In this document: one piece after another, positions 63,934 to 64,000 of the stretch
How positions within the stretch are numbered: the stretch's first letter is position 1
Layout: each line of letters starts with the position of its first letter
Assembly (NCBI RefSeq): GCF_902459655.1
Contig: NZ_CABPSB010000019.1
Location: 1 to 64,000 of the forward strand
DNA: 64,000 nucleotides
Direction: 5' to 3'
Source of the DNA: Pandoraea anhela
GTDB lineage: Bacteria; Pseudomonadota; Gammaproteobacteria; Burkholderiales; Burkholderiaceae
The notes under the pieces: generated by a model
What the model was told of the DNA's origin: nothing
Databases searched by the model: none
What the model saw: the letters and a program-made list of their open reading frames with translations, nothing else
Translations under genes and position numbers: made by a program

Positions 63934-64000
63934 GTGACGGGAGACGCGGTGAATTCAGTCGACAGGCAGGCCCCGAAAGGAGGAAAATATCGCCACCTTG
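63934..64000 (+). CDS. 5' end of an unidentified gene (cut by window edge)
   Basis: GTG 63934 opens a frame reading MTGDAVNSVDRQAPKGGKYRHL and runs off the window. AAGG lies 6 bases upstream, which supports the start. Too short to identify. Confidence 0.4.
   Translation, partial: MTGDAVNSVDRQAPKGGKYRHL

Noticed and set aside
1-64000. CRISPR array, tRNA or rRNA genes
   Set aside because: No regularly spaced repeat array, cloverleaf with CCA-type ends or rRNA-like conserved segment was recognised by eye. A tRNAscan-SE and CRISPR-finder run would confirm this.

Overview
The window is high-GC, gene-dense DNA. Codon use, gene families (many LysR, AraC and GntR regulators, amino-acid and peptide ABC transporters, GcvA-like LysR, YfcF-type GST, Ku/LigD) and short intergenic gaps suggest a metabolically versatile betaproteobacterium of the Burkholderiaceae (Pandoraea/Burkholderia-like). 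That placement is inferred from gene style only; there is no rRNA or other phylogenetic marker. About 57 protein genes are supported. I see no tRNA, rRNA or CRISPR array, and only a possible transposase tail at the left edge.

Layout. 1-6.7 kb: a DUF2946 protein and TonB-dependent receptor (probably metal uptake), a convergent cytochrome b561, a gene-free stretch with a strong terminator (possible small RNA), an aldo/keto reductase and a DadA-like oxidoreductase. 6.9-8.5 kb: an LLM-type flavin oxidoreductase divergent from an HxlR regulator. 8.7-11.3 kb: a patatin-like hydrolase coupled to a GntP-type permease. 11.5-18.7 kb: a carboxylate-type island with an AstE/AspA-like zinc hydrolase, an MHS symporter, an aconitase, a GntR regulator with what look like two winged-helix domains, and a solute-binding protein without a signal peptide. 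18.9-19.7 kb: a protein resembling the plant IQM (calmodulin-binding) domain. 19.7-21.7 kb: an AraC regulator divergent from a TetX-like flavin monooxygenase. 21.8-24.6 kb: a Cys-rich HTH regulator divergent from an exported SrpA-like catalase, then a small exported protein.

24.7-30.2 kb: a tightly overlapping operon (binding protein, two permeases, agmatinase-family ureohydrolase, ATPase, RidA) with a divergent LysR regulator, probably for uptake and hydrolysis of a guanidino compound. 30.2-33.8 kb: two LysR regulators flanking a DHA2 exporter. 33.9-49 kb: the largest coherent block. A HAD dehalogenase-like enzyme and class II aldolase precede VOC protein - DUF2817 M14 peptidase - MDR oxidoreductase - thioesterase - Dpp-like binding protein - two permeases - acyl-CoA synthetase - SDR - fused two-domain ATPase, with a convergent GntR regulator and a D-2-hydroxyacid dehydrogenase at the far end. 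Start/stop overlaps indicate translational coupling. It looks like one import-and-degrade pathway for an unknown amide or acyl substrate, and is my best candidate for an undescribed system.

49-54.8 kb: an MHS symporter, a LysR regulator, ruvA without ruvC or ruvB beside it, a second hydroxyacid dehydrogenase, a small CPTC/CPTC zinc-ribbon protein and a membrane stress-type protein. 55-58.7 kb: Ku and LigD, a complete two-gene non-homologous end-joining system. 58.7-64 kb: AraC/aldo-keto reductase divergent pair, a broken LysR remnant, a LysR regulator divergent from a YfcF-like GST, a two-helix membrane protein, and the start of an unidentified gene at the right edge.
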